NCBI RefSeq assembly: GCF_025165795.1
Contig: NZ_JAJAGO010000006.1
Coordinates: forward strand, 372,001-436,000
Reading direction: 5' to 3'
DNA length: 64,000 nt
DNA from: Streptomyces gossypii
GTDB lineage: Bacteria; Actinomycetota; Actinomycetes; Streptomycetales; Streptomycetaceae
A program made the translations under genes and the position numbers. This document shows positions 24,338 to 32,613 of this stretch, piece after piece. Each line of letters opens with the position of its first letter. Position 1 is the stretch's first letter. Below the pieces are notes generated by a model. The model did not search any database. It had not been told where the DNA came from and saw nothing but the letters and a program-made list of their open reading frames with translations.

Positions 24338-25213
24338 ATGACAACTGACAGCAGCGTCCAGGTGAGTGTTCTCGGGCTAGGGGCTATGGGCAGCGCTCTC
24401 GCGGGCGCCCTGGTGAAGGCCGGATACGCGACCACATGCTGGAACCGCTCGCCGGGGAAGGCGGACGGCCTCGTTGCGCAGGGCGCCAAGGCTGCCGACA
24501 CGGCCGGCGACGCGGTCCGGGCCAGCCGATTGGTGATCGCATGCCTGCTGGACCACGCGTCGGTCCATGAGGTGCTCGATCCGCTCTCCGATGAGCTGGC
24601 CGGACGAACCCTGGTCAACGTGACGACGACGTCACCTGCTCAGTCACGGGAGTTGGCGGATTGGGCCGCCCAGGCCGGAGTCGCGTATCTGGACGGCGGC
24701 ATCATGGCCGTACCGCACATGATCGGCCAGCCTGGGGCATCGATCCTCTACAGCGGGTCGGCCGATGTCTTCCATCAGTACAGGCCGCTGCTCGACCTGT
24801 GGGGAACCAGTACCTACTTCGGTGAGGATGCCGGGCTGGCGTCCCTGTACGACCTCGCCCTGCTCGCGGGCATGTACGTCATGTTCGCCGGATTCATGCA
24901 CGGCGCCGCCATGGTCGCGCCAGCCGGAGTGACGGCGGGCGAGTTCGCTGCTGAGGCCACACCTTGGCTGACCGCCATGACCGGCGCCTTCCAAGGTTTC
25001 GCCGCAGTCATCGACGGTGGGGACTACACCGTCGAAGGGCAGCAGAGCCTCCAGTTCTCCAGCCTCAGTGACCTCCTGGCTGCCAGTTCCGACCAGGGCA
25101 TCAGCACCGAGGTAGTCACCATGGTCCAGCGGCTCATCCAGCGTCAGATCGATGCAGGCCATGGAGAGGAAGGCTTCGCCCGAATCATCGAGAGCATCAA
25201 GCAACCGGGCTAG
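24338..25213 (+). CDS. NADPH-dependent imine reductase-like oxidoreductase (6PGDH / beta-hydroxyacid dehydrogenase superfamily)
   Basis: A 291-residue NAD(P)-binding enzyme. The N-terminal Rossmann motif is VSVLGLGAMGSALAGALVKA, followed by TTCWNRSPGKAD, where Asn-Arg favours NADP. The C-terminal helical domain has LYDLALLAGMYVMFAGFMHG; Asp172 lies where bacterial imine reductases carry their catalytic Asp, whereas hydroxyacid dehydrogenases have a Lys at the related position. No 6-phosphogluconate-specific motif is seen. It is divergent from the HxlR gene and convergent with the chitinase gene. Natural substrates of this class are generally unknown. The codons here look a little less strictly G/C-ending than in neighbours, so recent transfer is possible but unproven. 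Confidence 0.82.
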   Translation: MTTDSSVQVSVLGLGAMGSALAGALVKAGYATTCWNRSPGKADGLVAQGAKAADTAGDAVRASRLVIACLLDHASVHEVLDPLSDELAGRTLVNVTTTSPAQSRELADWAAQAGVAYLDGGIMAVPHMIGQPGASILYSGSADVFHQYRPLLDLWGTSTYFGEDAGLASLYDLALLAGMYVMFAGFMHGAAMVAPAGVTAGEFAAEATPWLTAMTGAFQGFAAVIDGGDYTVEGQQSLQFSSLSDLLAASSDQGISTEVVTMVQRLIQRQIDAGHGEEGFARIIESIKQPG

Positions 25214-25370
25214 CAGCGTGCAAGGCGGTGGAAGGCGTTCTGCCAGGCGGGTGTGCGCTCCAGGCGATGTGCCGGAGCTGCGGCAGCTTCTCGAAGACGG
25301 CCCGGTCGCTGGTCCGCGGGCGGTGGAAGCCCATCCCGCCTATCCGCGCGAGCTCTCAGTGCCGCGTCAG

Positions 25371-25399
25371 GCAAGGTTCGCCCCGCGGGCAAACCTTGC
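25371..25399. terminator. Short hairpin between convergent imine-reductase-like and chitinase genes
   Basis: GCAAGGTT at 25371-25378 pairs with AACCTTGC at 25392-25399, with an inner GCCC/GGGC pairing. It lies 20 bases beyond the chitinase stop and about 160 beyond the oxidoreductase stop. A terminator for either strand is plausible. Confidence 0.5.
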
Positions 25400-25418
25400 C
25401 CAACGCAGCACTAGCGGA

Positions 25419-26384
25419 TCAGCAGCTGAGGTTGCTGCCCGGCGTCACACCGAGCATCGCGGTGTAGTTCCGGTATTTGTCGATCCGGCTCTGGACCTGG
25501 GCCGGGTTTCCGCCCTCGCACTCCAGGGCGCCGTTGATCGCCCAGATCGTCTGGCCGAAGCCGTGGCCGCCGACCATGGCGTCGTGCGCCGTCATGGTGC
25601 CCGGGCCCTGCTGGGTGTTCCAGTACCAGAGCGCGGTCTGCATCGCCACGGCCGGGTCCCGCTCCACCAGGTACGGGTTGTTGAGCAGGTCGATGCCCAG
25701 CGCGTCACCCGCGGCCTTGTAGTTGAAGTTCCAGCTCAGCTGGATCGGCCCACGGCCGTAGTAGGCAGCCTGGCCCGCCGGGCAGCCGTAGGGCTTGCTG
25801 TCGTCGCAGTAGTGCGGGTAGTTGGCCTCGTTCTGCTCCACGATGTAGTAGAGACCGGCAGTCTCGTGGCTGATGTTGGCGAGGAACGCGGCGGCCTCCC
25901 GCTTCTTCGTCTCCTCGCTGCCGGTGTTCGCGAAGCCGGGGTAGGACTGCAGCGCGTCGACCAGGCCGCGGTAGGTGTAGAAGGGGTTCCGGTTCGGGAA
26001 CATCTGGTTGAACTGCGCCTCGCTCACCACGAAGCCCGAGGGGTCCGGGTCGGGGTCGCCGCCGCCGTCACCGCACGCACCCTTGTCCACCCAGACTCCC
26101 CACTGGCCGGTGTCCGCCGGTGCGGTGCCCTGGGTCCACCAGCTCGCGGACCAGTTGTGGCCCGCGTGGGACACCGTGTCGCCACCCAGATAGACCTTGT
26201 CGGCGCTCCAGGGGGTCGCGCATGCCGCAGCCGCCTCGGCTGCGGGAGCGGCGGGAGCGGCGGTCGCGGACGACGCCGGTACGACCACCGCGAGCGTGGC
26301 GGATGCGGCCGCCACCGCGAAGACGGTCTTGAGGCGCTGCCTGAACTGTCCTGACTGTTTGAACTGCCTGAGCTGTCTCAACAC
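25419..26384 (-). CDS. Secreted chitinase, GH19 with N-terminal chitin-binding domain
   Basis: Endo-chitinase of the family-19 type (ChiF/ChiG-like in Streptomyces), secreted to degrade chitin. The precursor (about 321 aa) has a basic leader and hydrophobic core (KTVFAVAAASATLAVVVPAS) with cleavage expected after SATA. A CBM5/12-type chitin-binding domain follows (WSADKVYLGGDTVSHAGHNW and WWTQGTAPADTGQWGVW), then a GDPDPDPSG linker and the GH19 domain. Landmarks are FLANISHETAGLYY with the catalytic Glu at about 174, YYGRGPIQLSWNFNY and NGALECEGG. I chose GTG at 26384 (VLRQLRQFK) because AGGAG sits seven bases upstream; starts at 26399 remain possible. Two DasR-type sites lie just upstream, so GlcNAc-responsive control is expected. 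Confidence 0.93.
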   Translation of the reverse strand: MLRQLRQFKQSGQFRQRLKTVFAVAAASATLAVVVPASSATAAPAAPAAEAAAACATPWSADKVYLGGDTVSHAGHNWSASWWTQGTAPADTGQWGVWVDKGACGDGGGDPDPDPSGFVVSEAQFNQMFPNRNPFYTYRGLVDALQSYPGFANTGSEETKKREAAAFLANISHETAGLYYIVEQNEANYPHYCDDSKPYGCPAGQAAYYGRGPIQLSWNFNYKAAGDALGIDLLNNPYLVERDPAVAMQTALWYWNTQQGPGTMTAHDAMVGGHGFGQTIWAINGALECEGGNPAQVQSRIDKYRNYTAMLGVTPGSNLSC

Positions 26385-26449
26385 TGGGTCGCTCCTCACG
26401 TGCGGCTCTGGCCACAGGGGGGAATCAATGACGGAGTGCAGTCAACTCT

Positions 26450-26481
26450 CTTGGTCTAAACCAGTCAAGGTATAGACCAAT
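26450..26481. promoter_or_regulatory. Two adjacent DasR-responsive elements upstream of chitinase
   Basis: Adjacent 16-base sites: CTTGGTCTAAACCAGT at 26450-26465, and on the opposite strand ATTGGTCTATACCTTG at 26466-26481. Both match the dre consensus (roughly A[CT]TGGTCTAGACCA[GA]T) recognised by the GntR-family repressor DasR. Paired repeats of this kind are the hallmark of Streptomyces chitinase promoters. They lie about 66-97 bases upstream of the start codon. Confidence 0.85.
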
Positions 26482-26593
26482 ATTTTCTTCACTCTGCACC
26501 TTCGGCCTGCTACGTGAGGTGACAGCAGCGCCAGCACAGCAGGAGACCGCACCGGGACAGCACCGGGGCCAGCACTCGACCCCGGACAGCAAA

Positions 26594-26630
26594 AAGCCTC
26601 CGGCCTGCGAGATTCGCAGGCCGGAGGCTT
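26594..26630 (-). terminator. Intrinsic terminator of ssrA
   Basis: A perfect 17-bp stem (arms 26594-26610 and 26614-26630, starting AAGCCTCCGGCC) with a 3-base loop. In the direction of ssrA transcription it is followed by a U-tract (UUUUU, seen as AAAAA at 26591-26595). It begins 11 bases after the tmRNA 3' end. This is one of the few terminators here with a true U-tail. Confidence 0.9.
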
Positions 26631-26640
26631 AACACGGGGG

Positions 26641-27008
26641 TGGAGATGGCGGGAATCGAACCCGCGTCCAACGAAGTGGAAGGAGGGCTTCTCCGAGCGC
26701 AGTCCGCTACGATTTTCTCAGCCCCGGAAATCACGCGGACAAGTTTCCGACGGGCTCAGTCACTGTGAAGTGTCCCGGTAAACCCCGTGACCGGGTTTAC
26801 GCGGTGAGTCCCCTAAATGATACTGGGCACCGGAGCGGGAACACCTCCGGGCCAGCACCTCACAGTCGCTGCTCAGGCAGCGAGGGTGAAGGAATCGCGC
26901 TTGTTATTGGCGATTATTTTTTTGCGGCAGATGGTTAACGAGATCATTGCCGCGTTCCTCGGCTCGCTTCCCCTGCTTCGACATCCGCTGTCGAAACCGA
27001 TCATCCCC
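26641..27008 (-). ncRNA. ssrA: Transfer-messenger RNA (tmRNA)
   Basis: Rescues stalled ribosomes with SmpB. The RNA is about 368 nt on the minus strand. The 5' end reads GGGGATGATCGGTTTCGACA, and the 3' tRNA-like part has GGTTCGATTCCCGCC followed by CATCTCC, which pairs with GGGGATG to form the acceptor stem. CCA is not encoded. The tag reading frame lies at 26911-26873: resume codon GCC, then codons for ANNKRDSFTLAA and a TGA stop, preceded by TAATC. The smpB gene lies just downstream on the map (27139-27621), the common arrangement. Confidence 0.96.
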
Positions 27009-27138
27009 ATGTTGAGTTAACAAACACCGCACCCCGAGGGGCGCAGTCTCCATCCTACGGGAACAACACCCGAGGGTGCCAGTGCGTTCCCACCGCCCGA
27101 TGCGGTGGTCCCAGACCCTGCGCCGGCGCCCGGCCAGG

Positions 27139-27621
27139 CTACGCCCGCTCCTTCCGCTTCACCGCGGACATCACCCGCTCCGCGTCCCGGCGGTCCTCCC
27201 TCTCCCGCAGCGTCTGCCGCTTGTCGTACTCCTTCTTGCCCTTCGCGAGCGCGAGCTCGACCTTGACGCGCCCCTCCTTGAAGTACAGCGACAGCGGCAC
27301 CAGCGTGTACCCGGTCTCCTGCGTCTTGCCGATCAGCTTGTCGATCTCGGCACGATGCATCAGCAGCTTCCGCTTGCGCCGGGCACTGTGGTTCGTCCAC
27401 GTGCCCTGCGAGTACTCCGAGATGTGCACGTTGTGCAGCCACACCTCGGCGCCGTCCAGCTGTGCGAAGCCGTCGACGAGCGAGGCCCTGCCCTGGCGCA
27501 GCGACTTGACCTCCGTCCCGGTCAGCACCACACCGCACTCGTACGTGTCCAGGATGAGGTAGTCATGGCGCGCCTTCTTGTGCTGCGCGATGAACTTGCG
27601 ATCCGTCTGTTTTTTGGCCAT
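27139..27621 (-). CDS. smpB: SsrA-binding protein SmpB
   Basis: A 160-residue partner of tmRNA that mimics the tRNA anticodon arm and positions tmRNA in the ribosome. It contains [39 protein letters not shown] (a strongly conserved block), [15 protein letters not shown] and a basic tail ([20 protein letters not shown]). The ATG at 27621 gives [10 protein letters not shown]. It is on the same strand as ssrA, with 130 bases between; it follows the S41 protease gene by 17 bases, so it probably belongs to the ftsE-ftsX-protease transcript. Confidence 0.97.
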   Translation of the reverse strand: MAKKQTDRKFIAQHKKARHDYLILDTYECGVVLTGTEVKSLRQGRASLVDGFAQLDGAEVWLHNVHISEYSQGTWTNHSARRKRKLLMHRAEIDKLIGKTQETGYTLVPLSLYFKEGRVKVELALAKGKKEYDKRQTLREREDRRDAERVMSAVKRKERA

Positions 27622-27638
27622 AACCCCACCATGGTCCA

Positions 27639-28901
27639 CTACGAGCCCGCCGCGAGGCCACCCAATACCGTCCGCGCCTTCGACTCCGCCGCCGTACCGG
27701 AGGCCACGACGAGGTCGGGCGCCAGCCCCGCGCGGTCCACGGAGCGCCCCGCCGGCGTCCTGTAGTGGCCGACGGTCAGCTCCGCGACCGAGCCGTCGGC
27801 CATCCGGTGCGGCACCTGGACCGAACCCTTGCCGAAGGTGTGCGAGCCGACCACCACGGCACGGCCGCGGTCCTGCAGCGCTCCGGTGAGCAGCTCGGCC
27901 GCGCTCATCGTGCCGCCGTCCACCAGTACGACAACGGGTGCTTCGGTGTCGCCGCCCCGCTCCGCGTACAGCGCGCGCTGGGTGCCGTTCACGTCGTACG
28001 TGGCGACCAGGCCGCCGTCCAGCAGGGCGGAGGCCGCGTCCGCCGCCTCGTCGACAAGTCCCCCGGGGTTGCCGCGCAGGTCCAGCAGGATGCCGCTGCC
28101 GTCCGGCACCTCGCGGACAGCGCGCCGCACCTGCTCGCCGGAGTCCTCGGTGAAGCGGGTGATCTTGATCCGCGTCACCTCGGGCGACAGGTTGTCGGAG
28201 GTGACGTTCGTGTCGGCCAGCAGGGCGCGGTGCAGGATCTCGCCCCACTGCCTGCCGTCCCTGCCCAGCTCCACCTCGACCGTGCTGCCGGGGCCCTGGC
28301 TCGCGGCCGAGGCGGCCCCGCGCAGCAGTGCGACGACCTCCGTGACAGGGAGCGCCGCCACCCGCTCGCCGTCCACCGCGCGCAGCCGGTCACCCGCGCG
28401 CACCCCGGCCTCGGCAGCCGGGCTGCCCGGCCGGACCCGCGCCACCTCGATGACCCGGCTGTCCGCCGCGTCGGTGCCGCGCCGGACGGAGATCCCCACT
28501 CCGACGTATTCGCCGCTCAGTGTCCGCTCCAGCCCCTCGTACTCGCGGGCGGAATAGGCGGCGGACCAGCGGTCGCCGCTCCGGCTGACCAGCTCCTCGG
28601 CGCCCTCGGTGGCGTCACCCGGACCGCGCGCGCCCGAGGTGCGGCCCGCACCCTCGTCCGATCCCCGCCCTGATTCCGGCTCCGTCCCCGGCGACGCCGC
28701 TTCCGGAGCGTCGGGCCTCGGTTCACTCGAAGGGGGACCGTCGCCCGCACGGTGGCGGGGCAGGTCGGCTGCGCCACGGTGCGTCTCGCCGCCCCACGAG
28801 TTGGTGGCGGCACCGGTCGCCAGCACGCTTGCGAAGACCAGCGTCAGGACGGCCCCGCGACAGGCGCGGCGGGGGCGCACATACTTCCACGTGCCCGACA
28901 T
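27639..28901 (-). CDS. C-terminal processing protease, S41 family with PDZ domain
   Basis: A 420-residue extracytoplasmic serine protease. The leader region is [20 protein letters not shown], which could be a signal peptide or anchor, followed by an acidic/Pro linker to about residue 105. The PDZ domain has [14 protein letters not shown] and [20 protein letters not shown]. The S41 catalytic motifs are [19 protein letters not shown], the nucleophile Ser in [11 protein letters not shown] and the general-base Lys in HTFGKGSVQ. The start at 28901 gives [12 protein letters not shown]. It lies between ftsX (67 bases) and smpB (17 bases), an order conserved in Streptomyces, so a link with wall processing during division is plausible. 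Confidence 0.93.
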   Translation of the reverse strand: MSGTWKYVRPRRACRGAVLTLVFASVLATGAATNSWGGETHRGAADLPRHRAGDGPPSSEPRPDAPEAASPGTEPESGRGSDEGAGRTSGARGPGDATEGAEELVSRSGDRWSAAYSAREYEGLERTLSGEYVGVGISVRRGTDAADSRVIEVARVRPGSPAAEAGVRAGDRLRAVDGERVAALPVTEVVALLRGAASAASQGPGSTVEVELGRDGRQWGEILHRALLADTNVTSDNLSPEVTRIKITRFTEDSGEQVRRAVREVPDGSGILLDLRGNPGGLVDEAADAASALLDGGLVATYDVNGTQRALYAERGGDTEAPVVVLVDGGTMSAAELLTGALQDRGRAVVVGSHTFGKGSVQVPHRMADGSVAELTVGHYRTPAGRSVDRAGLAPDLVVASGTAAESKARTVLGGLAAGS

Positions 28902-28968
28902 GTTGCGGAGTCTAGGCCAGACATGGGTGCCGCAAGGGCAGTTGCCCCTCCGGCACCCGCGTCCTGCG

Positions 28969-29877
28969 TCACACCTTGAGGTACTTGCGCAGTGCGAAGA
29001 AAGCTGCAATAGCGGGCATCAGCATGCCGACCGCGAGGATAAGCGGCAGTACCTGCGCCACCGCGTCCCAGCCGATGAAGTTGATCAGCGGGATCTTCTC
29101 CTGCAGCCAGTTGTCGATCAGGAAGTACTTGCCGCCGAGCAGCAGGGTGCAGGCGAAGCCCGCCCCGATGAGGCCCGCGATGGCGGCCTCCAGGATGAAC
29201 GGCAACTGGATGTAGAAGCCGGACGCGCCCACCAGCCGCATGATCCCGGTCTCCCGGCGTCTGCTGAAGGCGGAGACCCGGACTGTATTGATGATCAGCA
29301 ACAGGGCGACCACCAGCATCAACGCCATCACGCAGAGCGCCGCGATGTTCATGCCGTTGAGCAGGTTGAAGAGATTCTCCAGCAGGTCCTTCTGGTCCTG
29401 GACCTTCTGGACCCCCTGTCTGTCCGAGAAGGCGGAACTGATCACCTTGAACTTCGTCGGATCGGCGAGCTTGATCCGGTATGACTCCTGCATCTGGTCG
29501 GAGGTGAGCGAGTCGACCAGCGGAGAGTCCTTGAACTGCTCCTTGTAGTGCTTGTACGCCTCGTCGGCGGACTCGTAGTACACCTTCTCCACGATGTCGA
29601 GATCGTCGAGCTCGGCCTTGATCTTCTTCTTCTGCGCCTCGGTGACCGCACCACCGGCACAGGCCTCGGTCTTGGCGTCGTTCTTGTTGCAGAGGAAGAT
29701 CGACACCTGGACCTTGTCGTACCAGTACCCCTTCATGGTGCTCACCTGGTCGCGGGCGAGCAGCGAACCGCCCAGCAGAGCCAGCGACAGGGCGACCGAG
29801 ACGATCACCGCGAAGGTCATCGTGAGATTGCGGCGGAGACCGACACCGATCTCCGACAGTACGAACTGGGCGCGCAT
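28969..29877 (-). CDS. ftsX: Cell division membrane protein FtsX
   Basis: A 302-residue permease-like partner of FtsE; in actinobacteria it controls peptidoglycan hydrolases at the septum. It starts MRAQFVLSEIGVGLRRNLTM with the first membrane segment VIVSVALSLALLGGSLL. A large extracellular domain of about 130 residues follows (WYDKVQVSIFLCNKNDAKTE, with a Cys pair), then three more helices including ALCVMALMLVVALLLIINTV and ending ALRKYLKV. The RRETGIMRLVGAS loop contacts FtsE in the family. It is 33 bases downstream of ftsE. Confidence 0.97.
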   Translation of the reverse strand: MRAQFVLSEIGVGLRRNLTMTFAVIVSVALSLALLGGSLLARDQVSTMKGYWYDKVQVSIFLCNKNDAKTEACAGGAVTEAQKKKIKAELDDLDIVEKVYYESADEAYKHYKEQFKDSPLVDSLTSDQMQESYRIKLADPTKFKVISSAFSDRQGVQKVQDQKDLLENLFNLLNGMNIAALCVMALMLVVALLLIINTVRVSAFSRRRETGIMRLVGASGFYIQLPFILEAAIAGLIGAGFACTLLLGGKYFLIDNWLQEKIPLINFIGWDAVAQVLPLILAVGMLMPAIAAFFALRKYLKV

Positions 29878-29910
29878 GGCGTCCTTTCCTGCGTTCCTGC
29901 TTGCGTGAGC

Positions 29911-30600
29911 TCAGTGCTGATAGCCGTAGACGCCGCGCGACTGGTCACGTACGAGACGGCCCGCCTCGAGCTCGATGACGCGCTTGCGCATCTGGTCGAC
30001 GATCTGCTGATCGTGCGTGGCCATCACCACGGTGGTTCCGGTGCGGTTGATCCGGTCGAGCAGCTTCATGATGCCGACGGACGTCTGCGGGTCGAGGTTG
30101 CCCGTGGGCTCGTCGGCGATCAGCAGCATGGGGCGGTTGACGAACGCGCGGGCGATGGCAACCCGCTGCTGCTCACCACCGGAGAGTTCACCGGGCATCC
30201 GCTCCTCCTTGCCGCCGAGCCCGACCAGGTCGAGCACCTCGGGCACGGTCTTGCGGGTCTGGCCACGGGACTTGCCGATCACCTCGAGCGCGAACGCGAC
30301 GTTCTCGGCGACCGTCTTGTTCGGAAGGAGGCGGAAGTCCTGGAAGACGGTACCCAGCTGGCGGCGCATCTGCGGCACCTTCCAGTTGGACAGCCGGGCC
30401 AGATCCTTGCCGAGCACGTGTACTTGACCGTGCGTAGCACGCTCCTCACGGAGCAGCAGCCGGAGGAAGGTGGACTTGCCGGAGCCGGAAGAACCCACCA
30501 GGAAGACGAACTCACCGCGCTCGACCTCCAGCGAGACATCGCGGAGCGCGGGGCGGTTCTGCTTGGGGTAGGACTTTGAGACACTGTCGAATCGGATCAC
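29911..30600 (-). CDS. ftsE: Cell division ATP-binding protein FtsE
   Basis: A 229-residue ABC ATPase that drives FtsX. It shows Walker [10 protein letters not shown] (Lys42), a Q-loop in [14 protein letters not shown], signature [14 protein letters not shown], Walker [13 protein letters not shown] and the switch His in MATHDQQI. The GTG at 30600 ([14 protein letters not shown]) is the family N-terminus; no strong ribosome-binding site precedes it. The extra upstream reading to 30912 does not resemble the family. It leads the operon ftsE-ftsX-protease-smpB. Confidence 0.96.
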   Translation of the reverse strand: MIRFDSVSKSYPKQNRPALRDVSLEVERGEFVFLVGSSGSGKSTFLRLLLREERATHGQVHVLGKDLARLSNWKVPQMRRQLGTVFQDFRLLPNKTVAENVAFALEVIGKSRGQTRKTVPEVLDLVGLGGKEERMPGELSGGEQQRVAIARAFVNRPMLLIADEPTGNLDPQTSVGIMKLLDRINRTGTTVVMATHDQQIVDQMRKRVIELEAGRLVRDQSRGVYGYQH

Positions 30601-30905
30601 GGTTTTCGCACCACGTCGGCCTGGGTAGGGACAGTGGAAGCCGCTACAGCTCCCCTTGGTGGAGGCGACCCTACGCGACGGGCTGTGCACTGCGCAGTCG
30701 GCGTCCTGTGTATGCGGGTTTCCGCGGTGCGCGTTCCGTACAATCGCGACGAGGCCCCACGATCTGCCGACGCCCGTCTCCCTCGCGTTTCCCGTGCGTC
30801 CGCCCTCGCTATGGCGTACCAGGGCGTAACTGGCACAGTGGAGGGGAGCCCGGCGGGGAACGATTTCACCCACCGTGGCCGTTGGCGGACTGAGGAGGAG
30901 ATCGC
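30601..30905. other. Divergent promoter region between ftsE and small zinc-ribbon gene
   Basis: A 305-base gap between divergent genes. It presumably carries promoters in both directions. I found no hairpin or RNA gene, only short overlapping ORFs without family features. Confidence 0.5.
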
Positions 30906-31103
30906 ATGACATGCGACCGACTGGTGTGTGCCAATTGCGCGGGCCCGGTGAGTGAGGGCCGCTGTTCCGTGTGCCGTGCGCACCGGGCGCGGCTGCACCA
31001 GGAGAGCGGGCCGCTGGCGGCTCTCACGCCTGCTGCGCTGCTCGGCCTCCTGCTGACCTTGATAGCGGTGGCGGTGGTGGCCCAGCGGGTGGCCGTCGCG
31101 TAG
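30906..31103 (+). CDS. Small zinc-ribbon-like protein with C-terminal membrane segment
   Basis: A 65-residue hypothetical protein I do not recognise by name. The N-terminus has two CXXC-type pairs (CANC and CSVC, within [20 protein letters not shown]), suggesting a zinc ribbon facing the cytoplasm. It ends with a single hydrophobic helix ([20 protein letters not shown]) and a QRV tail, so it may be tail-anchored. The ATG at 30906 follows a strong AGGAGGAG ribosome site, which supports expression. It is divergent from ftsE and convergent with the LAETG protein gene, with a 23-bp terminator hairpin three bases after its stop. A link with division is only positional. Confidence 0.75.
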   Translation: MTCDRLVCANCAGPVSEGRCSVCRAHRARLHQESGPLAALTPAALLGLLLTLIAVAVVAQRVAVA

Positions 31104-31105
31104 AG

Positions 31106-31156
31106 GACGCACGAGGGGCCCGGGACACCTGACGTGTCCCGGGCCCCTCGTGCGTC
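31106..31156. terminator. Perfect 23-bp bidirectional terminator hairpin
   Basis: Arms 31106-31128 and 31134-31156 are perfectly complementary over 23 bp (beginning GACGCACGAGGGGCCC), loop CTGAC. It lies between convergent genes, starting three bases after the stop of the small zinc-ribbon gene and ending 19 bases from the LAETG gene stop. Confidence 0.9.
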
Positions 31157-31175
31157 ACTGTGCCGTACGAACGCC

Positions 31176-32057
31176 TCAGGCAGCGGTCATACGACGGTTC
31201 AGCATGCGCGGCATGACCCGGAAGCCGACACCGCCCGCGATCATGGTCGCGGCACCGACGAGGAGGAAGGTCGTCTCGGCCGCACCGGTCTCGGCCAGCT
31301 CGTCCTTCGGCTTCTCCTGGCCGACCGGCTCGGTACCGCCGACGTCGGGCTTGGTGCCGCCGCCCTCGGCGCAGTCCACCTCGGACTCGCTCAGCTCGCA
31401 GGTCGGGGTGTCGTCGCCGCCACCGCCGCCGCTGCCACCGATGGTGGCAGGCTCCTCGCCGCCACCGCCGCTGTTGCCACCGCCGCTGTCGCCGCCACCG
31501 CTGTCGCCGCCGTTGGCGTTGCCGCCATTGCCGCCGTTGCCGTTCCCGCCGTTGGCGTTTCCGCCGTTGCCGTTCCCGCCGTCCTGGGCGCCACCGTCCT
31601 GGGCGCCACCGTCCTGAGCGCCGCCATCCTGAGCGCCACCGTCCTGAGCGCCGCCATCCTGGGCACCGCCGTCCTGAGCGCCGCCATCCTGGGCACCGCC
31701 GTCCTGAGCGCCGCCGTCCTGGGCACCGCCGTCCTGAGCGCCACCGTCCTGAGCGCCACCGTCCTGGGCACCGCCGTCCTGAGCGCCACCGTCCTGAGCG
31801 CCACCGTCCTGAGCGCCACCGTCCTGAGCGCCGCCGTCCTGGCCCTGGTCGACTCCGGTGATGGCGCCTTCGAGGAGCCCGCCGTCGTCACCGCCGAGGA
31901 GCCCGAGAGTGCCGGGCGATGTCTCGGACTGTGTCGTTTCAGCTTCGGCCGGGCTGACCGCCTGGGCCACGCCTGCGGCGGTGAGCGAAGCACCAGCCGC
32001 GAAAACCGCGCCGGCTGCAATTCGCGCAACGCGGAGTCGCGTCTTGGATTTGGTCAT
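31176..32057 (-). CDS. Sortase-anchored cell-wall protein (LAETG motif) with GGAQD tandem repeats
   Basis: A 293-residue surface protein. A signal peptide is visible (RLRVARIAAGAVFAAGASLT, cleavage after VAQA). A long low-complexity region follows: 17 perfect five-residue GGAQD repeats plus a degenerate copy, then Gly/Asn and Gly/Ser-rich blocks. A small patch with two Cys (PTCELSESEVDCAEGG) follows, which could form one disulfide. The C-terminus has the sorting signal LAETG at 254-258, a hydrophobic helix (TFLLVGAATMIAGGVGF) and basic residues (RMLNRR). LAXTG is the motif of the class E sortases used in Streptomyces; no sortase gene is in the window. The repeats suggest an extended stalk. 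The ligand or role is unknown. Confidence 0.88.
   Translation of the reverse strand: MTKSKTRLRVARIAAGAVFAAGASLTAAGVAQAVSPAEAETTQSETSPGTLGLLGGDDGGLLEGAITGVDQGQDGGAQDGGAQDGGAQDGGAQDGGAQDGGAQDGGAQDGGAQDGGAQDGGAQDGGAQDGGAQDGGAQDGGAQDGGAQDGGAQDGGAQDGGNGNGGNANGGNGNGGNGGNANGGDSGGGDSGGGNSGGGGEEPATIGGSGGGGGDDTPTCELSESEVDCAEGGGTKPDVGGTEPVGQEKPKDELAETGAAETTFLLVGAATMIAGGVGFRVMPRMLNRRMTAA
31576..31845. repeat. 15-bp coding minisatellite, 17 full units plus one degenerate unit
   Basis: Units are 15 bases (consensus on the plus strand CC[GA]CC[GA]TCCTG[AG]GC[GA]) from 31576 to 31830, with a degenerate eighteenth unit to 31845. They encode GGAQD in the minus-strand LAETG protein. Differences are confined to silent positions, so the peptide sequence is kept while DNA varies. 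Confidence 0.95.
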
Positions 32058-32613
32058 CTGCCAACTACCCCCAGTAGATACTCGTCAGTGGGGCAGTTGT
32101 GTGAAGGGGCCTCCCGCGCCGGGCCGTTGAGGCGGCAGTGCCGCCCGCCGTCTGCCGATCGGGTACCACGCTCACCCCAGCCCGCACACGTTCCCCGTCA
32201 CACGTCTGCCGAGAAAACAGCTTTCCCAGTTTCCACACCATCGTCAAGCGAGCCCCGAATCAACCCCGGTGAAGGGAGTGTGAGTCTTTCGACATCTCGG
32301 CACTGGACAGAACTTGACGCCTTCAGCCTGTCCGAGGGCATCTTCGTGGTGTGTGAACTGACTCCGATAGTAGGGGTCTTCACCTTCGACCACCTGATGT
32401 ACCGGCAATAGGCAAGCGATCGCGCAGAATTGGCGTGCGGTGCGTCCGAGGCTCGACTGAGGGGTTCTGTCCCGCTTTGGGCAAGGGTGCGACGGAGAGG
32501 CCCGCTGCGAGCGAGCGGAGTCACAGCTGTGGATCCCGGAGTGGATCAGTGCAATCGTTATCAGCCGGATACCTCACGGCACCCGTCAGCCCGAGCAGCC
32601 GGGGCCGGTCCGA
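32058..32613. other. Intergenic region upstream of LAETG protein gene
   Basis: A 556-base gap between the LAETG gene start and the prfB stop, both on the minus strand. The part 32180-32430 is noticeably less G/C-rich than its surroundings (for example ACTCCGATAGTAGGGG, ATGTACCGGCAATAGG), as expected for a promoter region. I see no supported gene, RNA or hairpin. Confidence 0.5.

Noticed and set aside
26510..26734. Short minus-strand ORF over the ssrA 3' end and terminator
   Set aside because: It overlaps tmRNA sequence and has no protein features.
31576..31845. CRISPR-like array
   Set aside because: Units are contiguous 15-mers with no spacers and encode the GGAQD repeat of a surface protein.
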